Under the pieces are notes generated by a model. It searched no databases, had not been told where the DNA came from, and worked only from the letters and a program-made list of their open reading frames with translations. This document shows, one piece after another, positions 37,964-47,946 of a stretch of DNA of 64,000 nucleotides. Location: positions 1-64,000 of the forward strand of contig JACPQD010000038.1 in NCBI GenBank assembly GCA_016190665.1, given 5' to 3'. The DNA comes from Chloroflexota bacterium (GTDB taxonomy: Bacteria; Chloroflexota; Dehalococcoidia; JACPQD01). How positions within the stretch are numbered: position 1 is the first letter of the stretch; every line of letters begins with the position of its first letter. The translations under genes and the position numbers were made by a program.

Positions 37964-38977
37964 TCACCTATTGATCTTGACGACTTTGCCGCTGCGGCTC
38001 GACTCCAGGATAGCATCAAGGACCCGGACCATCTCCAGCCCATCTTGCCCTGAGGCGTTGGGATCTCCGTTCTCCAGGACACACTTGTTGAAGGCCTCTA
38101 TCAGGTACATATAGGTGCCCGACATCGGGTGAGGATCGTTATAGACGGTTCTGGTCGTCCACGTATCCGAATCGACCAGAAGCTCGCCCTGGAGGGGCAT
38201 CCCGACCGTCTGCACTCCAGTGATGCGGGCGTCCGTTCCATATACCACCAAGTGGTTGTAGGCCCTGGGCACCTTAAGGCCGGAGATGGACATCCCATGC
38301 ACCCCATTGGCGAATTCCAGGGTGATGATGGCCATTTCGTCCATCTTCTTAGCAGCCAGGTCCTCGTCGGTAAAAGCCCGCACCTCAGTGATCTCGCTTC
38401 CCAGGATGAAGCGCAGGAGGTCAATGGGGTGCAGGCCGGTGCCAGTCAGCGCCCCGGCGCCAACCATCTCGGGCACAGAGCGCCAGTTAGTGTGGCCGGA
38501 GGCCATCCGTCCATGCGAGTACTGGGCGGTGACCAGGGTGATCTGGCCAATCTTCCCGGCCTCAATGAGCCGCCGCGCCTCGACATGGGCGGGGTGATGC
38601 CGGTTCTGGAAGTTTATGCCGAGCTTCACAGCTTCTTTCGCGCAAACTTCTATCATGCGTTCGGAGTCGGCGACGGTGAGGGCCATGGGCTTCTCGCACA
38701 GAACGTGCTTTCCCGCCCGGGCGGCCTGGATGGTGTGCTCCGCGTGCAAGTTGTTCGGCGTCGAGATGTATATGACATCCAGCTCAGGGTCTTTGAGCAT
38801 CTCCTCATAGGAGTCAAAGGCCTTCTTCGCCTTGAACTCAGCAGCGAAGGCCTTGGCCCGATCCATGCTGCGGCTGCACACGGAGACGAACTCCGTGTTT
38901 GAAGCCCTGTTGATCGCTGGCGCCACGGAGCGGCGCGAGTGGTTCCCGATGCCGTAGATGCCCCAACCTATGCTCAT
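37964..38977 (-). CDS. Gfo/Idh/MocA family oxidoreductase
   Basis: WGIYGIGNHSRRSVAPAINRA, VIYISTPNNLHAEHTIQAARAGKHVLCEKPMALTV. Confidence 0.92.
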   Translation of the reverse strand: MSIGWGIYGIGNHSRRSVAPAINRASNTEFVSVCSRSMDRAKAFAAEFKAKKAFDSYEEMLKDPELDVIYISTPNNLHAEHTIQAARAGKHVLCEKPMALTVADSERMIEVCAKEAVKLGINFQNRHHPAHVEARRLIEAGKIGQITLVTAQYSHGRMASGHTNWRSVPEMVGAGALTGTGLHPIDLLRFILGSEITEVRAFTDEDLAAKKMDEMAIITLEFANGVHGMSISGLKVPRAYNHLVVYGTDARITGVQTVGMPLQGELLVDSDTWTTRTVYNDPHPMSGTYMYLIEAFNKCVLENGDPNASGQDGLEMVRVLDAILESSRSGKVVKINR

Positions 38978-38993
38978 TGCCTGTCCTTTCCTC

Positions 38994-40223
38994 CTACCGC
39001 CTCTTCATATAATCTCTTCTTCTGCCTGTGGTCTTGTCGAGAGGATGAATATTCTTGAGCAACCTCTCATCGAAGGGATAAGTGCTATAGATCTCCGGGT
39101 CCCCCTCGGTAACTATGACGTTGTTCTCCAGCCTGATCCCGCCGATGCCGGGGATTCCGGCGTAGGGCTCTATGCTGAAGATCATCCCCGGCTTCAAGTC
39201 AACAGTAGCGTCTTTGGTATAGCCGGACAGCCAGGGCTCTTCCCAGGGATTCGTCCCGGCGCCGTGCCCTCCCGATAGGCCGCCCGAGTGCGGATTCTGT
39301 ATCTCTTTCCACATATCATAATTTGTGTTGCCCGGCCGGGCCTTGCCGCAGGCATTAAACAGGGCGTCGTAGTCCTCCTGGTGAAGCTCGATCTGTTCTT
39401 TGGTCGGCATGATATCCCCGCAGACCCAGGTGCGGGTAAAGTCGCCCCAATAGCCGTTAAAACACCCGCCGATGTCGATGATAACGAGGTCCCCTTCGCG
39501 GATGATGCGGTCGGAGGTGAAGCGGCGATAGGGAGCGGTGTAAGGGCCGGAGCAGACGATATTCGCGCATTGGGTCCATTCGCTTCCCAGGGCGGTAAAG
39601 GTCTGCCAGGCCAGCGCCAGTATCTCACACTCCCGGATTCCCGGCTTAAGGGCTTTGATGGCGGTGTCCATGCCCGCCTCGGTAATCATGCAAGCGGCCC
39701 GCTGGCATTCCAGCTCATCGGCCGTCTTGATAATCTTGGCTTCTATCAGAATCTTGTAGCCGTTGACGAAACGCGACTTGGGGAAAGCCTCGCGGAGGGC
39801 ATCCTCCATTTCCAGTGTCCACAGGTCAACGCCGATACTCTTCCCGTCAAGACTGCCAAGGCGGGACTTCACCTGCTCGGCGAAGGTCAGCATGCCCCCC
39901 TTCGTGCGCGTGTTGGCGCGAGGCAGGATGTCATCCTTGCGCATCCAGGGCATCCTCGCCTGGGCATGAGCCTGATCAAGGGTGAATAGCAGGGGGTCGC
40001 CTCCCTTGGGAAGGACGGCTGTGCCGATGCCAGTGATGTAGACGGGGCCTATGTGGCACCTGAAACCGGTGAGGTATCTCACGTCTTCGTGTCTGAACAC
40101 GAACAGCACATCAGCCTCTGACTTGGCAAGAACGTCTTTGGCCTTTTGAAGTCGTTCTCGGCGCATCCGGTCGAAGTCGATCCTCTCCTCCCAGTCTACC
40201 CCCATGAACCCGAATTCTGGCAT
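38994..40223 (-). CDS. M24 family metallopeptidase (Xaa-Pro aminopeptidase/creatinase-like)
   Basis: RRERLQKAKDVLAKSEADVLFVFRHEDVRYLTGF; IREGDLVIIDIGGCFNGYWGDFTRTWVCG; LKPGMIFSIEPYAGIPGIGGIRLENNVIVTE. Confidence 0.88.
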   Translation of the reverse strand: MPEFGFMGVDWEERIDFDRMRRERLQKAKDVLAKSEADVLFVFRHEDVRYLTGFRCHIGPVYITGIGTAVLPKGGDPLLFTLDQAHAQARMPWMRKDDILPRANTRTKGGMLTFAEQVKSRLGSLDGKSIGVDLWTLEMEDALREAFPKSRFVNGYKILIEAKIIKTADELECQRAACMITEAGMDTAIKALKPGIRECEILALAWQTFTALGSEWTQCANIVCSGPYTAPYRRFTSDRIIREGDLVIIDIGGCFNGYWGDFTRTWVCGDIMPTKEQIELHQEDYDALFNACGKARPGNTNYDMWKEIQNPHSGGLSGGHGAGTNPWEEPWLSGYTKDATVDLKPGMIFSIEPYAGIPGIGGIRLENNVIVTEGDPEIYSTYPFDERLLKNIHPLDKTTGRRRDYMKRR

Positions 40224-40290
40224 CCTATCCTCCTTCTTGGTTTTCTGCGGTTTCCCGGTCTCCTTCGCGGCGATCCATTGCGCTACTAAT

Positions 40291-41061
40291 TTAGATGCCC
40301 AGGTTCTCTCCCACAATGATGATATTGGTCCGATTCAAATACTCGGGAGGATAAGGGCGCCCTCCTCTCTTGGTCAAGTCCCGCTGCGGGTGCTTTCCTG
40401 ATTCGATAATGATGGTGTAGCAGCAGCCTCTCCCTATGCTGGTGCAATCGTTACACGTTCCCGATCTAACGCAGGGGGTTTCCAGATAATACTCTGGAGC
40501 AGCTCGGTGCTTCAACACGTCCCATTCGTGACATATGGGCACCACCACCTCATGGATGCGTCTAAGCGCCTCATCAAGGTCAGCCACGATCTTGTTGACC
40601 CCGGACACGATGATGACCTTCTTGGGGCCAAAGATGAGCGCCGCCACGCGGCTGCCGGTCCCGTCGGTACAGACCACCTTCCCGTCCAGCGTAATGGCAT
40701 TGGCCCCCGACAGGAAGACATCTACCAGCATAGCCTGCCGCTTCAGCTCGTAGCCCTCTTCGCCGTGCACTCGAATGTAGCCATACTCATCCTTTTCAAA
40801 GGGATCGACTATCCGGTGGTCGCCCGATCGCCTGAGAGCTGGCATAACGCCGATTTGATCGAGCGTGACCGAGCCGCCCCTGCCTACGGAAGCCCCCGGA
40901 GGGATAAGCTCCAGGACCTTTTCCAGGGCTGTCTGCCGGTCGGGAACGTACACTGCGTTCAGCCGCTTTCGCCGGAAACCGGCGACGGCCAGCTCCCCTC
41001 GGCGGCGGTTGAAAGCCTCAAGCTCATCATTGATGTCACTATCATTTACCACCTGGACCAT
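40291..41061 (-). CDS. LUD-domain protein with C-terminal Cys motif, copy 1
   Basis: LNAVYVPDRQTALEKVLELIPPGASVGRGGSVTLDQIG, DVFLSGANAITLDGKVVCTDGTGSRVAALIFGPKKVIIVSGVNKI, CVRSGTCNDCTSIGRGCC. Confidence 0.8.
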   Translation of the reverse strand: MVQVVNDSDINDELEAFNRRRGELAVAGFRRKRLNAVYVPDRQTALEKVLELIPPGASVGRGGSVTLDQIGVMPALRRSGDHRIVDPFEKDEYGYIRVHGEEGYELKRQAMLVDVFLSGANAITLDGKVVCTDGTGSRVAALIFGPKKVIIVSGVNKIVADLDEALRRIHEVVVPICHEWDVLKHRAAPEYYLETPCVRSGTCNDCTSIGRGCCYTIIIESGKHPQRDLTKRGGRPYPPEYLNRTNIIIVGENLGI

Positions 41062-41086
41062 TTCTTCCTCCTCTAGAGACCGGCGA

Positions 41087-41878
41087 TCAGATCCCGAGTT
41101 CCTCGCCGACAATGATAATGTTGGTGCGAGCCAGGTATTCAGAAGGGTAGGGCTTCCCACCACGCTTGGCCACATCCCGCTCCGGGTGTTTAGCCGACTC
41201 TATGATGATCGTGTAGCAGCATCCCCTCCCTATGCTGGTACAATCGTTACACTGGCCCGATTTCACGCAGGGCGTCTCCAGATAGTACTCGGGGGCCGCG
41301 TGGTGCTTGAGCACATCCCAGCGATGACAAAGTGGAACCACCACCTCATGTATCCGCCTCAAGGCCTCCTCAAGGTTGGCCACGATCTTGTTGACTCCGG
41401 CCACGATGATGACCTTCTTCGGGCCGAAGATGAGCGCCGCCACCCGGTTGCCGGTGCCGTCAGTACACACCACCTTCCCGTCCAGCGTGATGGCGTTGGC
41501 TCCCGACAGGAAGACATCCGCCAGCAGCGCCCGTCTTCTCATATCCATATCTTCTTCTTCTCCGCTGGCAACGGGCAGGCCCCTGTCGTCTTTGGCCGAA
41601 GGGTCGAGGATCTCGTGCTGCCCGGATTGCCTCAGCACGGGCATGATGCCTATCTGCTCAAGAGTCACGGAACTGCCCCTGCCTATTGAAGCTCCTGGCG
41701 GGATCAGCTCCAGTGCCTTTGCCAGAGCTGCCTTTCGGTCCGGGACGTAGAAAGCGTTGAGCCGCTTTCGGAGGAATCCCGCGACCGCCCTTTCACATCT
41801 GTCCCGATAGAAGGCCTCCATTTCCTGCTGGGTGTTGGCATCGTCTACTACTTGAACCACAGTTGCTCTCCTTTTCAA
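41087..41878 (-). CDS. LUD-domain protein with C-terminal Cys motif, copy 2
   Basis: Same architecture as copy 1; CVKSGQCNDCTSIGRGCC. Confidence 0.8.
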   Translation of the reverse strand: MKRRATVVQVVDDANTQQEMEAFYRDRCERAVAGFLRKRLNAFYVPDRKAALAKALELIPPGASIGRGSSVTLEQIGIMPVLRQSGQHEILDPSAKDDRGLPVASGEEEDMDMRRRALLADVFLSGANAITLDGKVVCTDGTGNRVAALIFGPKKVIIVAGVNKIVANLEEALRRIHEVVVPLCHRWDVLKHHAAPEYYLETPCVKSGQCNDCTSIGRGCCYTIIIESAKHPERDVAKRGGKPYPSEYLARTNIIIVGEELGI

Positions 41879-41911
41879 CCGTTCGAAAGATCAAGATCGG
41901 GCGCCTCAAGA

Positions 41912-43648
41912 CTAGCGCGGCGGGAGGTTGGGATCGAGCCAGGTGTACTCATGACGCGTAGTCGAAGACAGGCGATCGCTGGTCCACGGTACGAATCCTT
42001 TCACTTTCTTCCAGACGCCTACGGTGCGGTTCCTCCACCCCAAGACAGGGAAAGGAACGGTCTCATGAAGTAGGAGCTGGATCTTGTTCACCATCTCTTT
42101 GCGTTTCGCCGGATCGACGGTGACACTCTGCTCGGCAACCATCTTCTCAAAGTCAGCGTTGTAGTACTTACCCCAGTTCTTTCCACCCTCTTTGCCGTAG
42201 GCTTCAGCGAAGATCAGGTCGGGATCGTCAACCGTGTAGCCATAACCGCTGGACATAATCTGGAAATTCTGGGTGCGCAAGTTCTCGAAGTAGGTTGCAA
42301 CCTCGAGAATCTTCATGTTGGACCGCAGGCCGATCTTTTCAAGCTGCGCCTTGAGCCATATGCCCTCACATATATACTCCTCAGCATTCCTGGCCTGCAT
42401 CTCAAACTCAAAGCCGTTAGGATAGCCTGCCTCAGCCAGGAGCTTCTTAGCTCTCTCCCTCTCGGCCTCCTTGGTCGGTCCTGGCTTAGCGTAGCCGATC
42501 TGCTTGAATACCTCTTCGTCGGGAAGATTCCACAGGCCCCCAGGAACCATGTGCCCGCCTGATGAGTACATGCCCGGCTCGCACATGCGAGGGAATTCCC
42601 AGCGGTCCAGGGCTAGACTCACTGCCTGCCGGATGCGGACATCGTTGAAGGGGGGCCTGTTCTGGACGATGAAGGGATTCCGGCTATTCATCACGCCAGG
42701 GATCCTGTAGGCTATGACATTCTCCTTCATGGTCTGCTCTATCGTATCTATGGTCGGCGGCTCGTGGTCCCTGATGTCCGTCAGGACCCTGCCTACCCTG
42801 AAGGCGGCCAGCCTCGTATTCCTATCCGGGATGAGGTACTGAAGGAATTTGTCCATATAGGGGAGACCCTTCTTGAAGTAGGCCGGGTTCTTGTCAAGCT
42901 CGACGCCCACCCCGCGCGTGTACCTCTTGAGCGTCCACGGCCCCGTGCCCACAGCCTCCCGCTTCATATCCACCGTCTTTTCAAGGATGTGCTTGGGCAT
43001 GATGGAATTCACGGCGAGGGTCATCATCATCAGGAAGGATGGGTACGGGCGGCTCATATGGACCTTCACCGTGTTGGGGTTCACCACTTCCACACTTTTC
43101 ATAGGCTCATACTGGCTCTTGCTAACGCTGTATACTTCCTTGGGCGGATCCTTCTGTCTCATGAGGCTATACTTTACGTCCTCCGCCGAGAAGGGCCTGC
43201 CATCATGCCACTTGACCCCTTCCTCCAGATAGAAGGTGAAGGTTAGCCCATCGGCGCTCACCTCCCATTTCTTGGCCAGGTCGCCAATCATCTTATTATG
43301 GTCGATGTGTTCCCAGGTGAGCAGGGAATTGTAGACGGGACTGCCGATGGTCAGCAAGGTGGAGAAGGTCGCCTCTTGATGCAAGTCGAAGGTTGGGGGA
43401 TCATCCCGGATAGACATAAAGAAGGTCCCCCCGGACACTGGCTTCTCACCAACTCCCGGCACTGCCAGCGCGCCGGGCTTCGGCGTGGCCGCTGGAGCGG
43501 CTGTTGCCGCTGGTTTCGGCGCCACAACTGGCGCCGTTGCCGCTGGTGGAGCCTTCTTTTGCTCCCCGCTGGGCCCCGGAGCGCAACTCAGCAGTAAGCC
43601 CAGTACGATGACCAGGGCGACTAAGGGCTGCAGATTCCGGACAGACAT
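41912..43648 (-). CDS. ABC transporter substrate-binding lipoprotein (SBP_bac_5)
   Basis: Start MSVRNLQPLVALVIVLGLLLSCAPG; FTFYLEEGVKWHDGRPFSAEDVKYSLMRQKDPP. Confidence 0.92.
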   Translation of the reverse strand: MSVRNLQPLVALVIVLGLLLSCAPGPSGEQKKAPPAATAPVVAPKPAATAAPAATPKPGALAVPGVGEKPVSGGTFFMSIRDDPPTFDLHQEATFSTLLTIGSPVYNSLLTWEHIDHNKMIGDLAKKWEVSADGLTFTFYLEEGVKWHDGRPFSAEDVKYSLMRQKDPPKEVYSVSKSQYEPMKSVEVVNPNTVKVHMSRPYPSFLMMMTLAVNSIMPKHILEKTVDMKREAVGTGPWTLKRYTRGVGVELDKNPAYFKKGLPYMDKFLQYLIPDRNTRLAAFRVGRVLTDIRDHEPPTIDTIEQTMKENVIAYRIPGVMNSRNPFIVQNRPPFNDVRIRQAVSLALDRWEFPRMCEPGMYSSGGHMVPGGLWNLPDEEVFKQIGYAKPGPTKEAERERAKKLLAEAGYPNGFEFEMQARNAEEYICEGIWLKAQLEKIGLRSNMKILEVATYFENLRTQNFQIMSSGYGYTVDDPDLIFAEAYGKEGGKNWGKYYNADFEKMVAEQSVTVDPAKRKEMVNKIQLLLHETVPFPVLGWRNRTVGVWKKVKGFVPWTSDRLSSTTRHEYTWLDPNLPPR

Positions 43649-44017
43649 TTGCTTCCTCCTTCTCGTGAACCGTAGCGTTGCCTCTCCCAAAGCCGTTCGC
43701 CGCAATGCGGGCATGGTGCGATTCGCCGTGCGGTAAATCGCCCAAACGATGCTGTCGGGACCGAGCACAAACGGGGTCCTCTTCTCCCGACGTTCTGGTC
43801 GCGCGCACGCCAGTCGAGACATGAATTTCGACCGCCGTTGCTCCGCGACTAAAGTACCTTACGAATGAAATTGCACGCAAAGTACCATGAACCTGATATC
43901 TCCCCCTTTGGGAAGGGGGATTAAGGGGGATTTGTCACTTCGCAACCAGCGTGCTTTATGAAATCCCTCTCAATCTCCCTTTGCGCAAGGGAGAGGTTTG
44001 GTTTCGGTTTTGCCGAG

Positions 44018-44104
44018 TTAGGAAGGAGGCAGCTTCGGGTCCAGCTAGGTATATTCGTGCCTGTGGGCCGAAGAGTATCTTTCTTGAGTCCAGGGTGTAT
44101 AGCC
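44018..44104 (-). pseudogene. C-terminal remnant of an SBP_bac_5 gene
   Basis: Minus strand reads GYTPWTQERYSSAHRHEYT*LDPKLPPS*, matching SBP tails such as GYVPWTSDGRVSSSYRHEYTWLDPNLPPK, with W to TAG at 44045-44047. Confidence 0.75.
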
Positions 44105-44116
44105 GAGCGTTTCGCG

Positions 44117-44878
44117 CTAAATGCCGAGGCTCTCGCCCACAATAATGATGTTGACCCTGGCCCAGAACTCGGGCGGGTAAGGCTTGTCCTTTCTCTTAGC
44201 AATGTCTCGCACCGTGGACTGGGCCGCCTCGATGATGATGGTGTAGCAGCATCCTCTCCCGACACTGGTGCAATCGTTACACGTACCTGCCTTCACACAA
44301 GGCGTTTCCAGCAGCAACTCTCCAGCATTGTGCTTCATGACGTCCCAACGATGACAGAGGGGCACCACCACCTCATGGATGCGCCTGAGAGCTTCGTCCA
44401 GGTTAGCGACGATCTTGTTCACTCCAGCGACGATGATGATCTTATCCGGGCCGAAGATGAGCGCTGCCACCCGGTTGCCGATCCCATCGGTGCAAACGAC
44501 CTTTCCATCCAGCGTGATCGCGTTGGCCCCCGACAGGAACACATCCGCCAGCATGGCCTTCTTCATGATCTTGAGGCTCTCAGCCGAGGACGCTGCCAGG
44601 TAGTCGCCCTTATCATCCCTGGCTGCGGGGTCAAAGATCTCGTGGTCCCCGGACTGTCTGAGCGCAGGAAGGATGCCTATCTCTTTCAAGGTCACGGAGC
44701 TCCCCTTGCCCACTGAGGCGCCTGGCGGGATGAGCTCTAGAACCTTTGCCAGCGCTGCCTTACGGTCCGGCACGTATACGGCGTTCAGACGCTTTCGGCG
44801 GAAGCCGGCAACGGCCCTCTCGGCCCTGTCCCGATAAAACTCTTCGAATTCCTCGCGGGTGTTGCTATCGTCTACCAT
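44117..44878 (-). CDS. LUD-domain protein with C-terminal Cys motif, copy 3
   Basis: LNAVYVPDRKAALAKVLELIPPGASVGKGSSVTLKEIGILPALRQSG; CVKAGTCNDCTSVGRGCC. Confidence 0.8.
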   Translation of the reverse strand: MVDDSNTREEFEEFYRDRAERAVAGFRRKRLNAVYVPDRKAALAKVLELIPPGASVGKGSSVTLKEIGILPALRQSGDHEIFDPAARDDKGDYLAASSAESLKIMKKAMLADVFLSGANAITLDGKVVCTDGIGNRVAALIFGPDKIIIVAGVNKIVANLDEALRRIHEVVVPLCHRWDVMKHNAGELLLETPCVKAGTCNDCTSVGRGCCYTIIIEAAQSTVRDIAKRKDKPYPPEFWARVNIIIVGESLGI

Positions 44879-44972
44879 TGAACGGAATCAACCCTCCTTA
44901 GTACCCTACGAATGAAATTGCGCGCAAGATGTGCATGATTTTAGATCTTTGATTCTAGATTTTGGATTTCGG

Positions 44973-45007
44973 CAATCAGCAATCAGCAATCAACAATCAG
45001 CAATCAG
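44973..45007. repeat. Five tandem 7-mers caatcag/caatcaa
   Basis: caatcag caatcag caatcaa caatcag caatcag read directly. Confidence 0.9.
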
Positions 45008-45067
45008 TTTTCAGCGGGCTGATAGCTGATGGCTGAAAGCCAACCGCTCGCTGGCATTTGGTTTCGG

Positions 45068-45259
45068 CTACTATGAAAATGATTCCCAACGCCCCGACGA
45101 CGGCGGCAGGGGACAAGCCCGCTGCCCTACGGCATTTTCATGCTCGGTGGCGCCGGGCCAACGGCATGGGGAACTACTATGAAAATGATTGGCAACGCCC
45201 CACGATGGCGGCAGGGGACAAGCCCGCTGCCCTACGGCGTTTTCATGCGCCGTGGCGCC
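45068..45259. repeat. Direct duplication of ~87-bp unit with inverted ends
   Basis: 45068-45154 and 45174-45259 are near-identical (ctactatgaaaatgatt..aacgcccc..gcaggggacaagcccgctgccctacggc[a/g]ttttcatgc..gtggcgcc); atgaaaatg / cattttcat inverted arms. Confidence 0.85.
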
Positions 45260-45327
45260 CCAAAGGGGCATGTGGAGCTTCGCTGAGTTAGGATGTGTCC
45301 GGAATTCGCGCCCGGGGTTGCCAGGCG

Positions 45328-47736
45328 CTACAATTGTTCGTACTCGGTCCGTTGAATGATCTCGTCCTGCACGCTTCGCTGCAGATCGGTGAACAATGCG
45401 CTGTAGCCCGCTACCCGGACCATAAGGTCTCTGTGCAACTCCGGGTGAACCTGCGCGTCCAAAAGGGTCTTCTTGTCGACAACGTTGAACTGGATGTGCT
45501 TGCCTCCGTAGTCGAAGTAGGTCTTGATGAGGGCGCACAGTTTCCTCAGGTCGTCTGTAGTCGCCAGCGCTGACGGATGGAACTTCATGTTCAGCAGCGT
45601 GCCGAGGAGAGGGAACTGGTTTATCTTGCCCGCCGAATTGAGCACCGCCGTCGGCCCGACCACGTCGCTGCCCTGACATGGCGACACCGAGCCGTCTGCC
45701 AGGGCTACCCCGGCAAGACGCCCGCTGGGTAGCGCCCCTACCTTCTTGCCCGCGGGACCGTGAGAAGAGATGGAGTAGGGCATCGGCCGGTGCTTTGCCC
45801 CATAAGGGCCGTCTATCCGGGACAACATGCCTTGCCACCACTGGTACAAGTCTGCCGCCACGGTGTCGACGTAGTCCTCATCGTTGCCGTACTTCGGCAC
45901 GCTCAGGAGCAAGCGTCGGACGCCTTCGCAGCCTTTGAAATCTGCCGCCAGGGCGGAGAGAAGCTCCTCTTTGCCCACAGAACCGTCTTCGAAGACACAC
46001 CTCTTTATCGCTGCCAGGGAGTCGGCAGCATCGATGATGCCGACCGGCGTTTGCGCCGGGAACGTCCATCTCGGACCGTCGGCCAGCACGCTCTTGCCCC
46101 GCTTGATACAATCGTCGACCAGGCACGATGACAGGATGGTCGGAGTCATGGCCACGCGGACCAATCTCTCCAGAATGCGGATCCTGCCGCTCTCCTCAGA
46201 GAAATGCTGGACCTGCTTGTGGTAAGCCTCCAGGAACTCATCAAAGGTATGGAAGTCCTCGAACTTTCCAGTGGCGGGACCGAGCTGCTTGCCCGTTCCA
46301 GGGTCGACGCCGTCGTGCATCGCCAGCTCGAGGCATTTGGGCATGTTCATGAAAATGACATGAGGGGGCCCCGATTGCGTTGGAGGGAGATGCTGGACAC
46401 ACCCACCGACACAATAGTCGTGGGCTATCTCGGGAGGAACGCCGATCTTCTCCATATAGGCGATGGACGGCCCATCGTTGAAGAAGGCAGGAAAACCTAT
46501 CCCCATACGTACCAGTTCCAAGCCCTTCAGGATGAAATCCTCAGGGCTCTTTCCGGTCCACCGGATGCTCAGGGTCGGGTGAGGAGTTCGCGTCCGCGAG
46601 GCGGCCTCGAGGAAGAGGTAGGAAAGCTCATTGGTCGCATCCTTCCCGTCAGCGGTCTCACCGCTTATGGTCACGTTGTGGAACTGAGCATCGCCCGATC
46701 CCTGCTCCTGTGAAGGGCTGCTTCGGAAGAAGCGGAACCGCTGGTTGCTCAGCTTTACTCGCATGCACTCCAGAACCTCGATGGCCTCCTCGCGAGTGAT
46801 CTCGCCCCTCTCGATGTCCCGCTTGTAGTACGGGTAGAGGTATTGGTCAGCCCTTCCCGGGCTCATTTGAGCCGTGGTTTCCAGAGACATAAGCACATGA
46901 ACGAAGCAAAGGGTCTGCACCGCCTCATGGAAGGTGCGCGCCGGATTTCCCGGAACCCAGTCGCAGATTTCCGCCAGCCTCAGGAGTTCCTCCTTCCGCT
47001 GGCCATCGGCCCGCTCCGCTAATTGTCTTGCCAGGACAGCGCATCGCTTCCCGTAGTCGATGGCCGCCTCAAGGACGATCTTCATGCCCTTGAGCATGTT
47101 GGCCTTGGCGAAGGATTCGTCGTCGACCGGCGATGTGGCCTGCAACTCGCGCTCCACTTCGGCAATCACGCCGCGCAGTCCAAGCTTGATAGCTTTCTCA
47201 TAGTTCACTGAGAAGTAGCCGATATCGCTTTCAATCCTGAGAGCGTAGTAGACCCAGGAACCGATCTCGGTAGTCTCTATCAGCCTTTGCTTCTCCGATT
47301 CGTCGAAATGGCTGAAATAGCTGCTCTTGACGCACTTATCTTTCCAGTAGTCGCATATTCTCCAGAGTTCGTCCATGTCCTCCTGGGCAACGACGCCGGT
47401 AAGCATACCATTGTTGAACGCTTCCGACACCCACGTTACATCGTATTCGGGGAACTGTTCCGGAGACATGGGTTTGGCGGCAAAGGCGCCAGCGAGAAGG
47501 TCTTCGTCCATCAAGTATAGAGGTATCCCTCGAACAACCCTGGCAAAGGCCTTTGCCCTCCTGATCACCATCGGCTGCCCCTCGGTCTCCTTGTAGGACT
47601 CAGTGAGCAGCCTCGCCCTATGCAGCGACAATCGGGCAACGCGGCGTTGTTCGACCATTGTCCGCCACAGCCTTTGTCCCCTCGTCAAGCCAGAACGCTG
47701 GACGCCGCTTGAAACCTCTTCCCTGGTGATTGTCAT
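45328..47736 (-). CDS. Glycyl radical enzyme (PFL-like), copy 2
   Basis: Start MTITREEVSSGVQRSG at 47736; YCVGGCVQHLPPTQ and VRVAGYSALF; closely related to copy 1. Confidence 0.92.
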   Translation of the reverse strand: MTITREEVSSGVQRSGLTRGQRLWRTMVEQRRVARLSLHRARLLTESYKETEGQPMVIRRAKAFARVVRGIPLYLMDEDLLAGAFAAKPMSPEQFPEYDVTWVSEAFNNGMLTGVVAQEDMDELWRICDYWKDKCVKSSYFSHFDESEKQRLIETTEIGSWVYYALRIESDIGYFSVNYEKAIKLGLRGVIAEVERELQATSPVDDESFAKANMLKGMKIVLEAAIDYGKRCAVLARQLAERADGQRKEELLRLAEICDWVPGNPARTFHEAVQTLCFVHVLMSLETTAQMSPGRADQYLYPYYKRDIERGEITREEAIEVLECMRVKLSNQRFRFFRSSPSQEQGSGDAQFHNVTISGETADGKDATNELSYLFLEAASRTRTPHPTLSIRWTGKSPEDFILKGLELVRMGIGFPAFFNDGPSIAYMEKIGVPPEIAHDYCVGGCVQHLPPTQSGPPHVIFMNMPKCLELAMHDGVDPGTGKQLGPATGKFEDFHTFDEFLEAYHKQVQHFSEESGRIRILERLVRVAMTPTILSSCLVDDCIKRGKSVLADGPRWTFPAQTPVGIIDAADSLAAIKRCVFEDGSVGKEELLSALAADFKGCEGVRRLLLSVPKYGNDEDYVDTVAADLYQWWQGMLSRIDGPYGAKHRPMPYSISSHGPAGKKVGALPSGRLAGVALADGSVSPCQGSDVVGPTAVLNSAGKINQFPLLGTLLNMKFHPSALATTDDLRKLCALIKTYFDYGGKHIQFNVVDKKTLLDAQVHPELHRDLMVRVAGYSALFTDLQRSVQDEIIQRTEYEQL

Positions 47737-47946
47737 CTCTACCTCCTCTTCTGCGGTAAGCTCGGCGCGTGGCTCAGACAGACAGCCCCGCCGCAATCGA
47801 GTCCAGAGGCCCACGGGGGTCCGCCGGGCGGGTCTGTTCCCCCCTGGCCTGCGCCCGAGGACGGGGCTGCAAATCTATTCTGAACCAGCCATTACTTCAA
47901 AAAGGTCTCGCTTTGCTTCCTCCTGAGACTTGTTTCTGATTCCCCG

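Noticed and set aside
44973-45259. CRISPR array
   Set aside because: Repeats are either 7-bp tandem units or two long direct copies; no regular repeat-spacer structure and no cas genes.
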